Shown here one piece after another: positions 26,909-35,237 of a stretch of 64,000 nucleotides of DNA (positions are counted from its first letter, which is position 1; each line of letters opens with the position of its first letter). The notes beneath the pieces were generated by a model. It did not search any database and had not been told where the DNA came from. It saw nothing but the letters and a program-made list of their open reading frames with translations. The DNA comes from JADJVL01 sp039812765 (GTDB taxonomy: Bacteria; Acidobacteriota; Holophagae; Holophagales; Holophagaceae), in assembly GCA_039812765.1 (NCBI GenBank), contig JBDIBF010000004.1:1-64000 (forward strand). Reading direction: 5' to 3'. Position numbers and translations under genes: made by a program.

Positions 26909-26963
26909 GCACCTCGGTCCGGCTCGAGCCGCGAAGTCTGCGGCTCGAGCCGGACCGAGGTGC
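26909..26963 (+). repeat. Hairpin element H4: 24-bp perfect stem, 7-nt loop
   Basis: Begins GCACCTCGGTCCGGC, loop GAAGTCT (26933-26939), ends in its exact complement finishing GAGGTGC. It is followed by CAGACGAGCGCAGCGAGTC. The 331-bp gap (26842-27172) between the convergent argR and ruvB genes holds only this hairpin plus a GGCCGGGA...TCCCGGCC inverted repeat around 26986-27026; no gene was seen. Confidence 0.85.
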
Positions 26964-27172
26964 CAGACGAGCGCAGCGAGTCAAGGCCGGGATGGCCGGG
27001 AGGAATCGATCGGACTTCCTCCCGGCCATCCATCCGCCCGTTCCCGGCCTGATCGTCGGTCAGCTTCCCGGCCTCGCACGTCCTCCCGCCGCCCTGATCT
27101 GGGCTCGCATCGCTTCGAGCGGTCACATCGGCAGATCGCGGCTGGATGGGGGGAAGGCTCGTGCCGCCACCC

Positions 27173-28195
27173 TCACTCGAACAACGGCCCCGCCCCGCCG
27201 GTCTTGATCCCCAGGTACGCGTAGGCCCGCTCGGTGGCCTTCCGTCCCTGGAGCGTCCGATCCAAAAACCCGATCTGCATCAGGTAGGGCTCGACGAGGT
27301 CCTCGAGGCTCTCGCCTTCGACTTCTCCCAGCGCGGCGGCCAGCGTCCTCAACCCCACGGGCCCGCCGCGGAACTTGGAGCAGAGAGCCTCGAGGTAGGC
27401 GCGGTCGAGGGCGTCGAGTCCCAGCTCGTCCACCTCGTGCAGGGCCAGGCAGGCCTCGGCGGTGGCGGCGTCGATGATGCCGGCGCCCTTCACCTCGGCG
27501 TAGTCGCGGCAGCGGCGCAGCAGGCGGTTGGCGATGCGTGGCGTGCCCCGGGAACGCCGCGCGATGGCCTCCGCCCCGGCGGCCTCGAGGGGGACCTCCA
27601 GCACGTGGGCGCTGCGGTGGGCGATGATCTCCAGCTCGGTGCGCGTGTAGTACTCCAGCCGGTGCACCATCCCGAAGCGGTCGTGGAGGGGCTTGCTGAG
27701 CAGGCCGGCCCGGGTCGTCGCGCCCACCAGCGTGAAGGGGCGCAGGTCCACCTTGAGGGTCTGCGCGCTGGGGCCCTGGCCGATGAGGATGTCCAGCTTG
27801 CGGTCCTCCATGGCCGTGTAGAGCAGCTCCTCGATGGCCGGCGGCAGCCGGTGGACCTCGTCGATGAAGAGGAACTCGCCCTCCTCCAGGTTCGTGAGGA
27901 TGGCCGCCAGGTCCCCCTTCTTCTCCAGGGCCGGCGCCTGGACGACCTTGCAGGGGGCGCCCATCTCGTTGGCCAGGACGTGCGCGAGCGTGGTCTTGCC
28001 GAGCCCCGGCGGCCCGAAGAGCAGCACGTGGTCCAGGACCTCCTGGCGCTTCAGGGCCGCCTTCAGGGCGATCTCCAGGCGGGCCTTCACCTTCTCCTGG
28101 CCGATGTACTCCCCCAGGCGCTGGGGCCGCAGGGACAGCTCGAAGACCTCCTCCCCGCGCACGGGGTCCAGGTCGGGATGGCGGTGGGGCTCCAT
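27173..28195 (-). CDS. ruvB: Holliday junction branch-migration helicase RuvB
   Basis: 340-residue AAA+ motor of RuvABC. LRPQRLGEYIGQEKVK at the N-terminus, Walker A GPPGLGKTTLA near residue 62, Walker B FIDEVHRL near 115, sensor 1 GATTRAG near 160, arginine-finger region RFG near 175, and the C-terminal winged helix ending LGIKTG. An ATG at 28195 gives the normal length; the frame is open further upstream without support. ruvA and ruvC are not adjacent. Confidence 0.95.
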   Translation of the reverse strand: MEPHRHPDLDPVRGEEVFELSLRPQRLGEYIGQEKVKARLEIALKAALKRQEVLDHVLLFGPPGLGKTTLAHVLANEMGAPCKVVQAPALEKKGDLAAILTNLEEGEFLFIDEVHRLPPAIEELLYTAMEDRKLDILIGQGPSAQTLKVDLRPFTLVGATTRAGLLSKPLHDRFGMVHRLEYYTRTELEIIAHRSAHVLEVPLEAAGAEAIARRSRGTPRIANRLLRRCRDYAEVKGAGIIDAATAEACLALHEVDELGLDALDRAYLEALCSKFRGGPVGLRTLAAALGEVEGESLEDLVEPYLMQIGFLDRTLQGRKATERAYAYLGIKTGGAGPLFE

Positions 28196-28310
28196 GGCTC
28201 CAGTGTATTTTCGATCGCCTCCTTCCGATTTCCGTTTTTCCTGTGGTGCGACGGATTCGCCTGGAAGGACGGATCTTGCTACCGTGGAGCACCCTCCCGG
28301 GACCCGACCC

Positions 28311-29906
28311 ATGCCCGAGCGCCACTTCCTGCTGATCCGCGACCGCCACGGCTTCGAGCGCTCCGTGCCCATCAACCGGACCGTGACCCTGGGGCGCCAG
28401 AGCCACTGCGACATCGTGCTCAGCGACAGCATGGTCAGCCGCACCCATCTCAAGATCGAGAACCTCAATGGCGAATGGTTCGCCGAGGACCTCAGCAGCT
28501 CCCACGGCACCTTCCTGCAGTACGAGCGCCTCACCCGGGCCAAGTGGGAGCCCGGCGCGACCCTGCGCATCGCCGACGGCGCCTACTTCCTCACCCTGAA
28601 GCGGGAGAGCAGCACCACCTCCGAGGTGCACCTGCAGGCCATCCTCCAGACCGCCCAGCTCCTGGCCGAGGACGTGGACCTGGACGAGGTGCTGGAGCAG
28701 TCCCTGGAGCGCCTGCTGGCCATCTCCAACACCGACCGCGGCTTCATCATGCTGCTGGAGGGCGGCGAACTCATCCCCAAGGTCCAGCGCAACCTGGGCA
28801 AGGAGCTGGTGCGGGACATCCAGCTCTCCATGTCCACGGTGCACGCGGTCTTCGAGAAAGGCGACCCCATCTGGATCCACAACGTGGGCGCCGACGAGAA
28901 GCTGAGCAGCCACCAGAGCATCCTGGACCTGCAGCTCAAGACCATCCTCTGCCTGCCCCTCGTGATCCAGGGCCGCCGCACCGGCGTGGTCTACCTCGAC
29001 AGCCGCCGCATCATCACCGAGCCCGTGGACCGCGCCACCTTCGAGGCCATCGTGAGCCTCTGCGCCATCGCCATCGAGCGCACGAGGCTCTCCGAGGACA
29101 ACCTGCGCAACCAGGTGCTCGCCACCGTGGGCCAGGTGGCCAGCTCCATCGTCCACGACTTCAAGAACGCCCTCTTCGTGGTCCGTGGCCACGCCGAGCT
29201 GCTCGAAGTCGTCTCCCCCGACCCCAAGATCCACCACCACAGCCAGGCCATCCTGGAGGCGGTGGAACGCCTCAGCGCCCTCAGCATGGACGTGCTGGAC
29301 TACGCCAAGGTGCGCGAGCCCCTGCGCAAGACCCTGGAGATCGGGCCCTACCTCACCGGCATCGTCGAGCCCCTGAAGCAGCGCGCCAAGGAGCTCGGCG
29401 TCACCCTCGACACCGAGGGCAGCCCCTGCACCGCCAACCTCGATCCCAACCGCTTCGCACGGGTGGTGGAGAACCTCCTGGCCAACGCCCTGGACGCCAC
29501 CGCCGAGACCCGGGGCACCGTCGTGCTGAGCTGGGAGCGCGTCACCGGCGGCGTGCAGGTGCGCGTGAAGGACACCGGCAAGGGCATCCCCCGGAAGGTG
29601 ATGCGGCGCATCTTCGAACCCTTCTACAGCTACGGGAAGCGCAAGGGCACTGGCCTGGGCATGGCCACGGTGAAGAAGATCGTCGAGGAGCACGGCGGCA
29701 GCCTCGAGGTCCTCAGCGAGGAAGGCCAAGGCACCTCCGTGATCATGACCATCCCTGACCACGGCCCCAGCGCCCAGAGCAGCGGCAGCTCGAAGATCAC
29801 CGGCTCCTTCGACTCCCTGAAGGCCTCCGGCGAGCACCGCCGCCCGGGCAGCGGCGAGCACCCGGCGCCCCTCTCCGGCGAGTTCAAGCGGCCGGACGCG
29901 CCGTGA
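28311..29906 (+). CDS. FHA-GAF sensor histidine kinase
   Basis: 531 residues. FHA domain at 1-100 (TLGRQSHCDIVLSD, SRTHLKI, SSHGTFL), GAF domain at about 120-265 (NTDRGFIMLLEGG, LCLPLVIQGRRTGVVYLD), and an H-box at about 281 reading SIVHDFKNALFVVRGH, an NtrB/HDxxN-like pattern. The ATPase domain is at about 385-490, with VENLLANALDA (N box), DTGKGIP and GTGLGMATVKKI. The C-terminal 45 residues are a disordered Ser/Gly/His tail. No transmembrane segment, so it senses cytosolic signals, possibly phosphothreonine proteins through FHA. No response regulator is adjacent. Overlaps ispF by 4 bases. Confidence 0.92.
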   Translation: MPERHFLLIRDRHGFERSVPINRTVTLGRQSHCDIVLSDSMVSRTHLKIENLNGEWFAEDLSSSHGTFLQYERLTRAKWEPGATLRIADGAYFLTLKRESSTTSEVHLQAILQTAQLLAEDVDLDEVLEQSLERLLAISNTDRGFIMLLEGGELIPKVQRNLGKELVRDIQLSMSTVHAVFEKGDPIWIHNVGADEKLSSHQSILDLQLKTILCLPLVIQGRRTGVVYLDSRRIITEPVDRATFEAIVSLCAIAIERTRLSEDNLRNQVLATVGQVASSIVHDFKNALFVVRGHAELLEVVSPDPKIHHHSQAILEAVERLSALSMDVLDYAKVREPLRKTLEIGPYLTGIVEPLKQRAKELGVTLDTEGSPCTANLDPNRFARVVENLLANALDATAETRGTVVLSWERVTGGVQVRVKDTGKGIPRKVMRRIFEPFYSYGKRKGTGLGMATVKKIVEEHGGSLEVLSEEGQGTSVIMTIPDHGPSAQSSGSSKITGSFDSLKASGEHRRPGSGEHPAPLSGEFKRPDAP

Positions 29907-30418
29907 CGCGCCCCACCTTCCGCCAGTCGCTGAGGGTCGGCCAGGGCTTCGACGTGCACCGCTTCGCCGCGCCCGAGGAGGGCCGGCCCCTGCTCCTCAT
30001 GGGCTGCGAGATCCCCCACGACCGCGGCCTCGCCGGCCACAGCGACGCCGACGTGATGCTCCACGCCCTCATGGACGCGCTGCTCGGCGCCGCCGGGCTG
30101 GGCGACATCGGGCAGCACTTCCCCGACACGGATCCCCTCTACAAGGGCGCGGACTCCATGCGGCTCCTCGAGCGGGTCATGGCCGGCCTCCTGGAGCGCG
30201 GCTGGGTGGTGGTGAACGCCGACGTCTGCCTCGTGGGCGAGCGGCCCAAGATCAGCCCCCATCGCGAGCGCATGCGCGACCGCGTGGCGCCGGTGCTGGG
30301 CCTCGACCCCGAGGACCTCAACATCAAGGCCACCACCACCGAGCAGCTCGGCTTCACCGGCCGCGGCGAAGGGCTGGCGGCCATGGCGACGGTGCTGATC
30401 GAGCGCGCGACGGGCTGA
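29903..30418 (+). CDS. ispF: 2-C-methyl-D-erythritol 2,4-cyclodiphosphate synthase
   Basis: MEP isoprenoid pathway. 171 residues with the zinc-binding QGFDVHRF near residue 14, GHSDADVMLHALMDALLGAAGLGDIG near 45 (shown here as a marker block), FPDTDP, and the C-terminal KATTTEQLGFTGRGEG. GTG start overlaps the kinase stop (GTGA). Probably part of the upstream transcript, though the functions are unrelated. Confidence 0.95.
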   Translation: MTRPTFRQSLRVGQGFDVHRFAAPEEGRPLLLMGCEIPHDRGLAGHSDADVMLHALMDALLGAAGLGDIGQHFPDTDPLYKGADSMRLLERVMAGLLERGWVVVNADVCLVGERPKISPHRERMRDRVAPVLGLDPEDLNIKATTTEQLGFTGRGEGLAAMATVLIERATG

Positions 30419-30421
30419 GCC

Positions 30422-31804
30422 TCAGGCCCCGCCCTCGAGGCCTTCGAGCCACCCCTGGGCGATCTGCCGCAGGCCCGCTTCGGTGTTGAGCCCCGGATCC
30501 TCGAGCACCGCCTCCAGCAGGTGCTTCTGCAGCCGGCCCAGCCAGGGCCCGCCGGGGCGCCCGGCGAGGTCCATGAGGGCGCGGCCCTGGAGGGCGAGGT
30601 CGGCGGTGCGCAGGGGCGGACGGGCGTCGCGGATCCCGCGCAGGCGGGCCATCAGGCCGTCGTGGGCGCTTCGGTAGGGCTCGTCGCCGAAGCCCTTACC
30701 CAGCTGATCCGCGAGGCGGAAGGCGCCCCAGCGCTCCAGGTCCAGGCCGTCCTCGTCCAGGCGGCGGAGGAATCGGCGGCAGGCGGCGGGACTCCAGGCC
30801 TCGTCCGGATGGTTCCCGTGGTGCCGCACGAGGGCGAGGACGTCCTCCAGGTGGGCCCTGCCGACCTTCAGCCGGCGCAGGATGGCCTCGGCGAGCGCCA
30901 GGGAATGCCCCTCGTGACCCTGGAAGTGCACCTCGCCGTCCTCCGAGACAGAACGGGTGCCCGGCTTGCCGACGTCGTGCAGGAGGGCCGCCCAGCGCAG
31001 GCCCGGATCCGCCGGGGCCGCCGCCACCACGGCGAGGCTGTGCTCCCAGACCGGGTAGCGGTGGCGGGCGTCCTGGCCGCATCCGATCATGGGCCGCAGC
31101 TCAGGCGTCCAGAGGTCCAGCAGCCCCGTGTCCGCCAGGAGCTGCAGGCCCGTGGCCGAGTCGACGCCACAGAGCAGCTTGGTGAGTTCCACCTGGACGC
31201 GCTCGGCGGCGACCTTCGCCGCCACGTCCAGGCAGCGGGGGATGGCGTCCCGGGTGGCCTCGTCCAGCCGGAAGCCGAGCTGGGACGCGAAGCGGCAGGC
31301 CCGGAAGGGGCGCAGGCCGTCCTCCCGGAAGCGGGCCTCGGGGTCGCCCACCGCGCGGATGCGCTTCGCCGCGAGATCCGTGAGACCCCCGAAGGGGTCC
31401 ACGATCCGGTCCCGCCAGTCCGGCGCTGCCACGGCCTCCACGGGCAGGGCCAGCGCATTGATGGTGAAGTCCCGCCGGGCCAGGTCCTCCTCCAGGCCGA
31501 CGCCGAGGCGCACCGAGTCCGGTCGCCGGCCGTCGCTGTAGCCCTCGTCGCCCCGGAAGGTGGTGACCTCGAACCCGTGCTCCCCGGAAAGCAGCGTGAC
31601 CGTGCCGTGCTGGAGGCCCGTGGGGATGGCCCGCAGCCCCGCGGCCTTCGCCCGTCGCAGCACCTCGTCGGGCATGAGCGCCGTGGCGAGGTCCCAGTCG
31701 CCGCCCTGCCGCCCGAGGAGGCGGTCCCGCACGGCGCCGCCCACGGCGTGGAGCCGGGCATCGGGGCCAAGGGCCTCGGCGATGGGGCGCAGCAGCTCGT
31801 TCAA
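30422..31804 (-). CDS. cca: tRNA nucleotidyltransferase / poly(A) polymerase family with HD domain
   Basis: 460 residues. The nucleotidyltransferase head has AVGGAVRDRLLGRQGGDWDLAT (metal Asp pair in DWD, about residue 38), and RRDFTINALALP follows at about 110. RNA-binding helices come next, then an HD domain with HSLAVV and ALLHDVGKPGTR at about 275. CCA-adding versus poly(A) or A-adding specificity cannot be told here. The encoded tRNA-Lys has CCA in its gene, so repair rather than essential addition is possible. TTG start overlaps the GNAT stop (TTGA). Confidence 0.88.
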   Translation of the reverse strand: MNELLRPIAEALGPDARLHAVGGAVRDRLLGRQGGDWDLATALMPDEVLRRAKAAGLRAIPTGLQHGTVTLLSGEHGFEVTTFRGDEGYSDGRRPDSVRLGVGLEEDLARRDFTINALALPVEAVAAPDWRDRIVDPFGGLTDLAAKRIRAVGDPEARFREDGLRPFRACRFASQLGFRLDEATRDAIPRCLDVAAKVAAERVQVELTKLLCGVDSATGLQLLADTGLLDLWTPELRPMIGCGQDARHRYPVWEHSLAVVAAAPADPGLRWAALLHDVGKPGTRSVSEDGEVHFQGHEGHSLALAEAILRRLKVGRAHLEDVLALVRHHGNHPDEAWSPAACRRFLRRLDEDGLDLERWGAFRLADQLGKGFGDEPYRSAHDGLMARLRGIRDARPPLRTADLALQGRALMDLAGRPGGPWLGRLQKHLLEAVLEDPGLNTEAGLRQIAQGWLEGLEGGA

Positions 31805-32283
31805 GGCGCCCCTTCGGCGAGCTGCTGGAGAGCCTCCCCTTCCACGCGGCAGGTCAGCCAGTCGTGCATGACCCTCGCCCCCATGGCCTTGTAGAACGCG
31901 ATGCTGGGGGTGTTCCAGTCGAGCACCTGCCAGACGTAGCGGGTGCAGCCGCGTTCGACGGCGATGCGGGCCAGGCGCTTGAGGAGGGCCTTGCCGATGC
32001 CGTGGCTGCGGAACGCGGGGCGCACGAAGAGATCCTCCAGGTAGAGGCCCGGCTTCCCCTCCCAGGTGCTGAAGTTGAAAAAGTAGAGGGCGAAGCCGGC
32101 GTCCTTCCCATCCCACTGGGCCAGTTCGCAGAAGATGAGGGGCGATGGACCGAAGAGGTGGCGGTGGAGGTCCTCGGCCTTCGCCACGGCCTTCTCCGGG
32201 GCCCGCTCGTAGTCGGCCAGCTCGGCGATGTAGGCGAGGATGAGGGGCACGTCGGCGGGGGTGGCTTCTCGGATGGTCAGCAT
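31801..32283 (-). CDS. GNAT family N-acetyltransferase (diamine acetyltransferase-like)
   Basis: 160 residues of GNAT fold. The acetyl-CoA loop is RSHGIGKALLKRLA at about residue 92, preceded by LYLEDLFVRPAFR, the pattern seen in spermidine/spermine (SSAT-like) acetyltransferases. WQVLDWNTPSIAFYKAMGA is the usual C-terminal block. Substrate is a guess from that pattern. Divergent from the E1-alpha gene across 17 bp. Confidence 0.88.
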   Translation of the reverse strand: MLTIREATPADVPLILAYIAELADYERAPEKAVAKAEDLHRHLFGPSPLIFCELAQWDGKDAGFALYFFNFSTWEGKPGLYLEDLFVRPAFRSHGIGKALLKRLARIAVERGCTRYVWQVLDWNTPSIAFYKAMGARVMHDWLTCRVEGEALQQLAEGAP

Positions 32284-32300
32284 GGCTTCATGCTAACGCC

Positions 32301-33239
32301 ATGGATCAGGCCGCCGCCCGCGCGCTCCACGAGGCCATGCTGCTCACCCGCCTGGCGGAGGAGCGGCTGGTGAAGCTGTTCCGCCAGGGGCACACCATGG
32401 GCAGCGTCTACCGCAGCCTGGGCCAGGAGGCCACGAGCTGCGCCACCGCCTTCGCCCTGGGGGAGGAGGACCTGATCGCCCCCATGATCCGGAACCTCGG
32501 CTCCATGTTCGTCCGCGGCGTCAGCCCCGAGGAGGTCTTCCTCCAGTACCTGGGCCGCGCCACGGGGCCCACCCGGGGCCGGGAGCACAACAACCACTTC
32601 GGGGACGTGGGCCGCGGGCTCATCGCGCCCACCTCGATGCTGGGCGCCCTCATCCCCGTCTGCGCCGGGGCCGCCCTGGCCATCCAGCAGCAGCGGCAGC
32701 AGCGGGTGGTGATGACCTGGATCGGCGACGGCGGATCCTCCACCGGCGCCTTCAGCGAGGGCCTCAACTTCGCCGTGGTGCAGAAGCTGCCCCTCATCGT
32801 GGTGGGCGAGGCCAACGGCTGGGCCTACAGCACGCCCCCCGAGAAGCAGATGAAGGGGCGGATGCAGGACCGCAACCAGGGCGCGACCACGATGGTGGTG
32901 GACGGCAACGACGCGGCGGCGGTCTTCGAGGCCGCCTCGGAGGCCCGCACCACCTGCCTCGCCGGGGACGGCCCGGTCTTCCTGGTCTGCGAGACCTACC
33001 GCCTCAAGGGCCACGCCGAGCACGACGACCAGCGCTACGTGGACCCCGCGGAGCTGGAGGCCTGGACCGCCAAGGATCCCCTGCCCCGCTTCGAGGCCTG
33101 GATGCGGGCCCGCGGCTGGGAGCCGGATCCGGACCTGCCCCGGCGCCTGGAGGCGCGCCTCGCCGCGGACGCCGAACGCGCCCTGGCGGCGCCCATGCCC
33201 GATCCCTCCACGCTGCTGGACGGGGTCTTCGGGGCCTGA
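32301..33239 (+). CDS. Thiamine-diphosphate dehydrogenase E1 component, alpha subunit
   Basis: 312 residues, PdhA/BkdA family (oxidative decarboxylation of pyruvate or a branched 2-oxoacid). The ThDP motif begins IGDGGSSTGAFSEGLNFA at about residue 145 and continues to ANGWAYS. Also visible are YRSLGQEATS and REHNNHF (substrate side). No beta subunit, E2 or E3 gene is adjacent: the next gene is convergent and unrelated. The complex partners must be elsewhere, or the protein works in another pair. Confidence 0.88.
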   Translation: MDQAAARALHEAMLLTRLAEERLVKLFRQGHTMGSVYRSLGQEATSCATAFALGEEDLIAPMIRNLGSMFVRGVSPEEVFLQYLGRATGPTRGREHNNHFGDVGRGLIAPTSMLGALIPVCAGAALAIQQQRQQRVVMTWIGDGGSSTGAFSEGLNFAVVQKLPLIVVGEANGWAYSTPPEKQMKGRMQDRNQGATTMVVDGNDAAAVFEAASEARTTCLAGDGPVFLVCETYRLKGHAEHDDQRYVDPAELEAWTAKDPLPRFEAWMRARGWEPDPDLPRRLEARLAADAERALAAPMPDPSTLLDGVFGA

Positions 33240-33242
33240 GCC

Positions 33243-35024
33243 TTACTCCGGATGCTCCCGGAGCCACTTCCGCGCCCCGTCGGCGTTCCCGTAGGCCGGC
33301 TCGAGCTCCAGCGCGCGGCGGTAGTGGGCGCGGCCGCCGGCGAGATCCCCGGACGCCGCCAGGGCCTCGGCCAGCGAGTCCTCGGCGTTGGCCGAGCGGG
33401 GGTAGTCCGCGCACACGCGCCGGAAGACCGCCAGGGCCTCGGGGAAGGCCTTGCGTCCCAGGAGGGCGTAGCCCAGATCGTTGGCCGCGGCCTCGGAGGC
33501 CAGGAAGGAGTCCGGCGCCTCCCGACGGAGCCGGTCCATGAGCCCGCCGTAGGCCTCGCGCCCCTGGCGGCCCATCCAGTCCGCCAGCAGCTCGCCGGTG
33601 AGCAGGGCCTCGGGATCCGCCTCCGCGAGGCGGCGCAGCCCCGCCACGGGATCGTCCTCAAGCGCCTTCGCCAGCCCGGCCCGCAGGGCCGCGTGGGCCG
33701 CCGGCGCATCCTTCCACAGCGACCGCAGGACCTTCGCGTCCCGCCACCGCCCGGCGGCCACCACCCCCGCGAGGGCGCGGGTGGCCCGGACGTCCTTCAG
33801 GGGGTCGCCCTCCACGAGGAGGAGGTCCGCCCGCTGCCCCGGCGCCACGGTCCCCTGCTCGCCGGGGCGGTGGAAGTAGGCCGCCGGCGCGGTGGTGGAG
33901 GCCCGCAGGGCCTGGAAGGGCGTGAGGCCCGCGGCCACCAGCTCCTCCAGCTCCTGGTGCACCGAGACGCCGGCCACGGGGCCGATGGTGGAGGCGTCCG
34001 TGCCCGTCATCAGGGGCACGCCGGCGTCGAAGAGGGCCTTCGCCAGTTTGAGCTGGAAGGGGTGGGCGGCCTTCAGGAAGGCCGTCTCCTCCGGCGTGTA
34101 GCGGCCGTGGTAGCGGTTGCGCCCAGGCTCGAGGCGCGTCCGGATCCAGGGCGGCAGGACGTCCAGGTCGGGGTTCTTCAGGAAGGCCTCGAGGTCCGTG
34201 GCCTGGCGGACGATGTCGTGGAAGCAGGTCAACGTGCAGGTCACGGAGACCCCCGAGGCCGCCACCTTGCGCGCCACCTCGGGGATGCGCGCCTCGTCGA
34301 GGGCCTTCAGGCCGAAAGTCTCCTCAGCGCCGGGGTTGAAGGCGGTGTAGACCAGCTCCTCGGCGTGGGCGATGGACTGGCCGGCGGTGAGGGTGGCCTC
34401 GAAGCCGGGCTTGCGGGCCACATGGCCCATGAGCAGCAGGCCCCGGCGTTTCGCCTGGGCGATGAGGGCCGGGTACTCCGCCTTCCCGACCTGGTTGTAG
34501 ACCTTGATGGCGTCGTAGCCCGCGTCGGCGATGGCGTCCACCCTGGCCATGGCCGCCGCCGGGGTCATGGCCTCGCCGAAGGTGGGGCCGGCGCTGAGGA
34601 TGCGCGGACCCGCCAGCCGACCCTCCGCCACCGCCCGGCGCCAGGCCAGGTGGGCGGGCCGGCCATTGAGGTTGAAGACCGTGGTGACGCCCTGGGCGAG
34701 GTAGAGGGGCAGCTCGGTGGGGCTGGCAAGGTGGACGTGGGTGTCGGTGAGCCCGGGCAGCAGGGTGCGGCCGGTCCCGGGGACGCGCAGGGCGGTCCGG
34801 GGGACCTTCACCGCCCCGAGGGGGCCCACGGCCTGGATGCGGCCGTCCTTCACCACGACCACCTGATGCTCCAGGCGACGCTCGGAATCCATGGGCAGGA
34901 CGGCCACGTCCACGAAGGCCAGGGGGCGATGCGGGGTCCTTTCCGGAAAGGCCTGCGCCGGGGTCCCCGGGAGGGGAGAGGCGATTCCGAACCCCAGCGC
35001 GCACACGAGCCTCAGGCCCTTCAT
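33243..35024 (-). CDS. Secreted amidohydrolase with C-terminal TPR-like region
   Basis: 593 residues. Signal peptide at 1-25 (LVCALGFGIASPLPGTPAQA). The metal-dependent hydrolase TIM barrel is at about 40-430, with DTHVHLASP metal ligands near residue 95, KVYNQVGK (possible carboxylated-Lys region), GHVARKPGF, and GTDAST (Asp) near 360. It belongs to the imidazolonepropionase/prolidase-like amidohydrolases. Residues 440-593 are Ala/Leu-rich helices that look like TPR repeats (ALAVFRRVCADYPRSANAED, ALELEPAYGNADGA). Substrate unknown. ATG 35024 follows GGAGG closely. Convergent with the E1 gene (3 bp). Confidence 0.87.
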   Translation of the reverse strand: MKGLRLVCALGFGIASPLPGTPAQAFPERTPHRPLAFVDVAVLPMDSERRLEHQVVVVKDGRIQAVGPLGAVKVPRTALRVPGTGRTLLPGLTDTHVHLASPTELPLYLAQGVTTVFNLNGRPAHLAWRRAVAEGRLAGPRILSAGPTFGEAMTPAAAMARVDAIADAGYDAIKVYNQVGKAEYPALIAQAKRRGLLLMGHVARKPGFEATLTAGQSIAHAEELVYTAFNPGAEETFGLKALDEARIPEVARKVAASGVSVTCTLTCFHDIVRQATDLEAFLKNPDLDVLPPWIRTRLEPGRNRYHGRYTPEETAFLKAAHPFQLKLAKALFDAGVPLMTGTDASTIGPVAGVSVHQELEELVAAGLTPFQALRASTTAPAAYFHRPGEQGTVAPGQRADLLLVEGDPLKDVRATRALAGVVAAGRWRDAKVLRSLWKDAPAAHAALRAGLAKALEDDPVAGLRRLAEADPEALLTGELLADWMGRQGREAYGGLMDRLRREAPDSFLASEAAANDLGYALLGRKAFPEALAVFRRVCADYPRSANAEDSLAEALAASGDLAGGRAHYRRALELEPAYGNADGARKWLREHPE

Positions 35025-35237
35025 GGGTCCTCCCGCAAAGATCCGAGTCGGGTACGGGGGAGCGGGACCGCCGGTTAGCCGTAAGGGGCCATTCACCGGC
35101 GGCGGGGGGCGGCTGGCCGGGAGCCGGGACGGGCCGGCCGATCCGCCGGGACGCCGGTCCTAAACGGCCCCAGCCTGGGGTCCGTAGCGTTTCCATCACG
35201 TCCGACGAGCTCGGAGTCTTTCAAAGCGGGGGAATCC

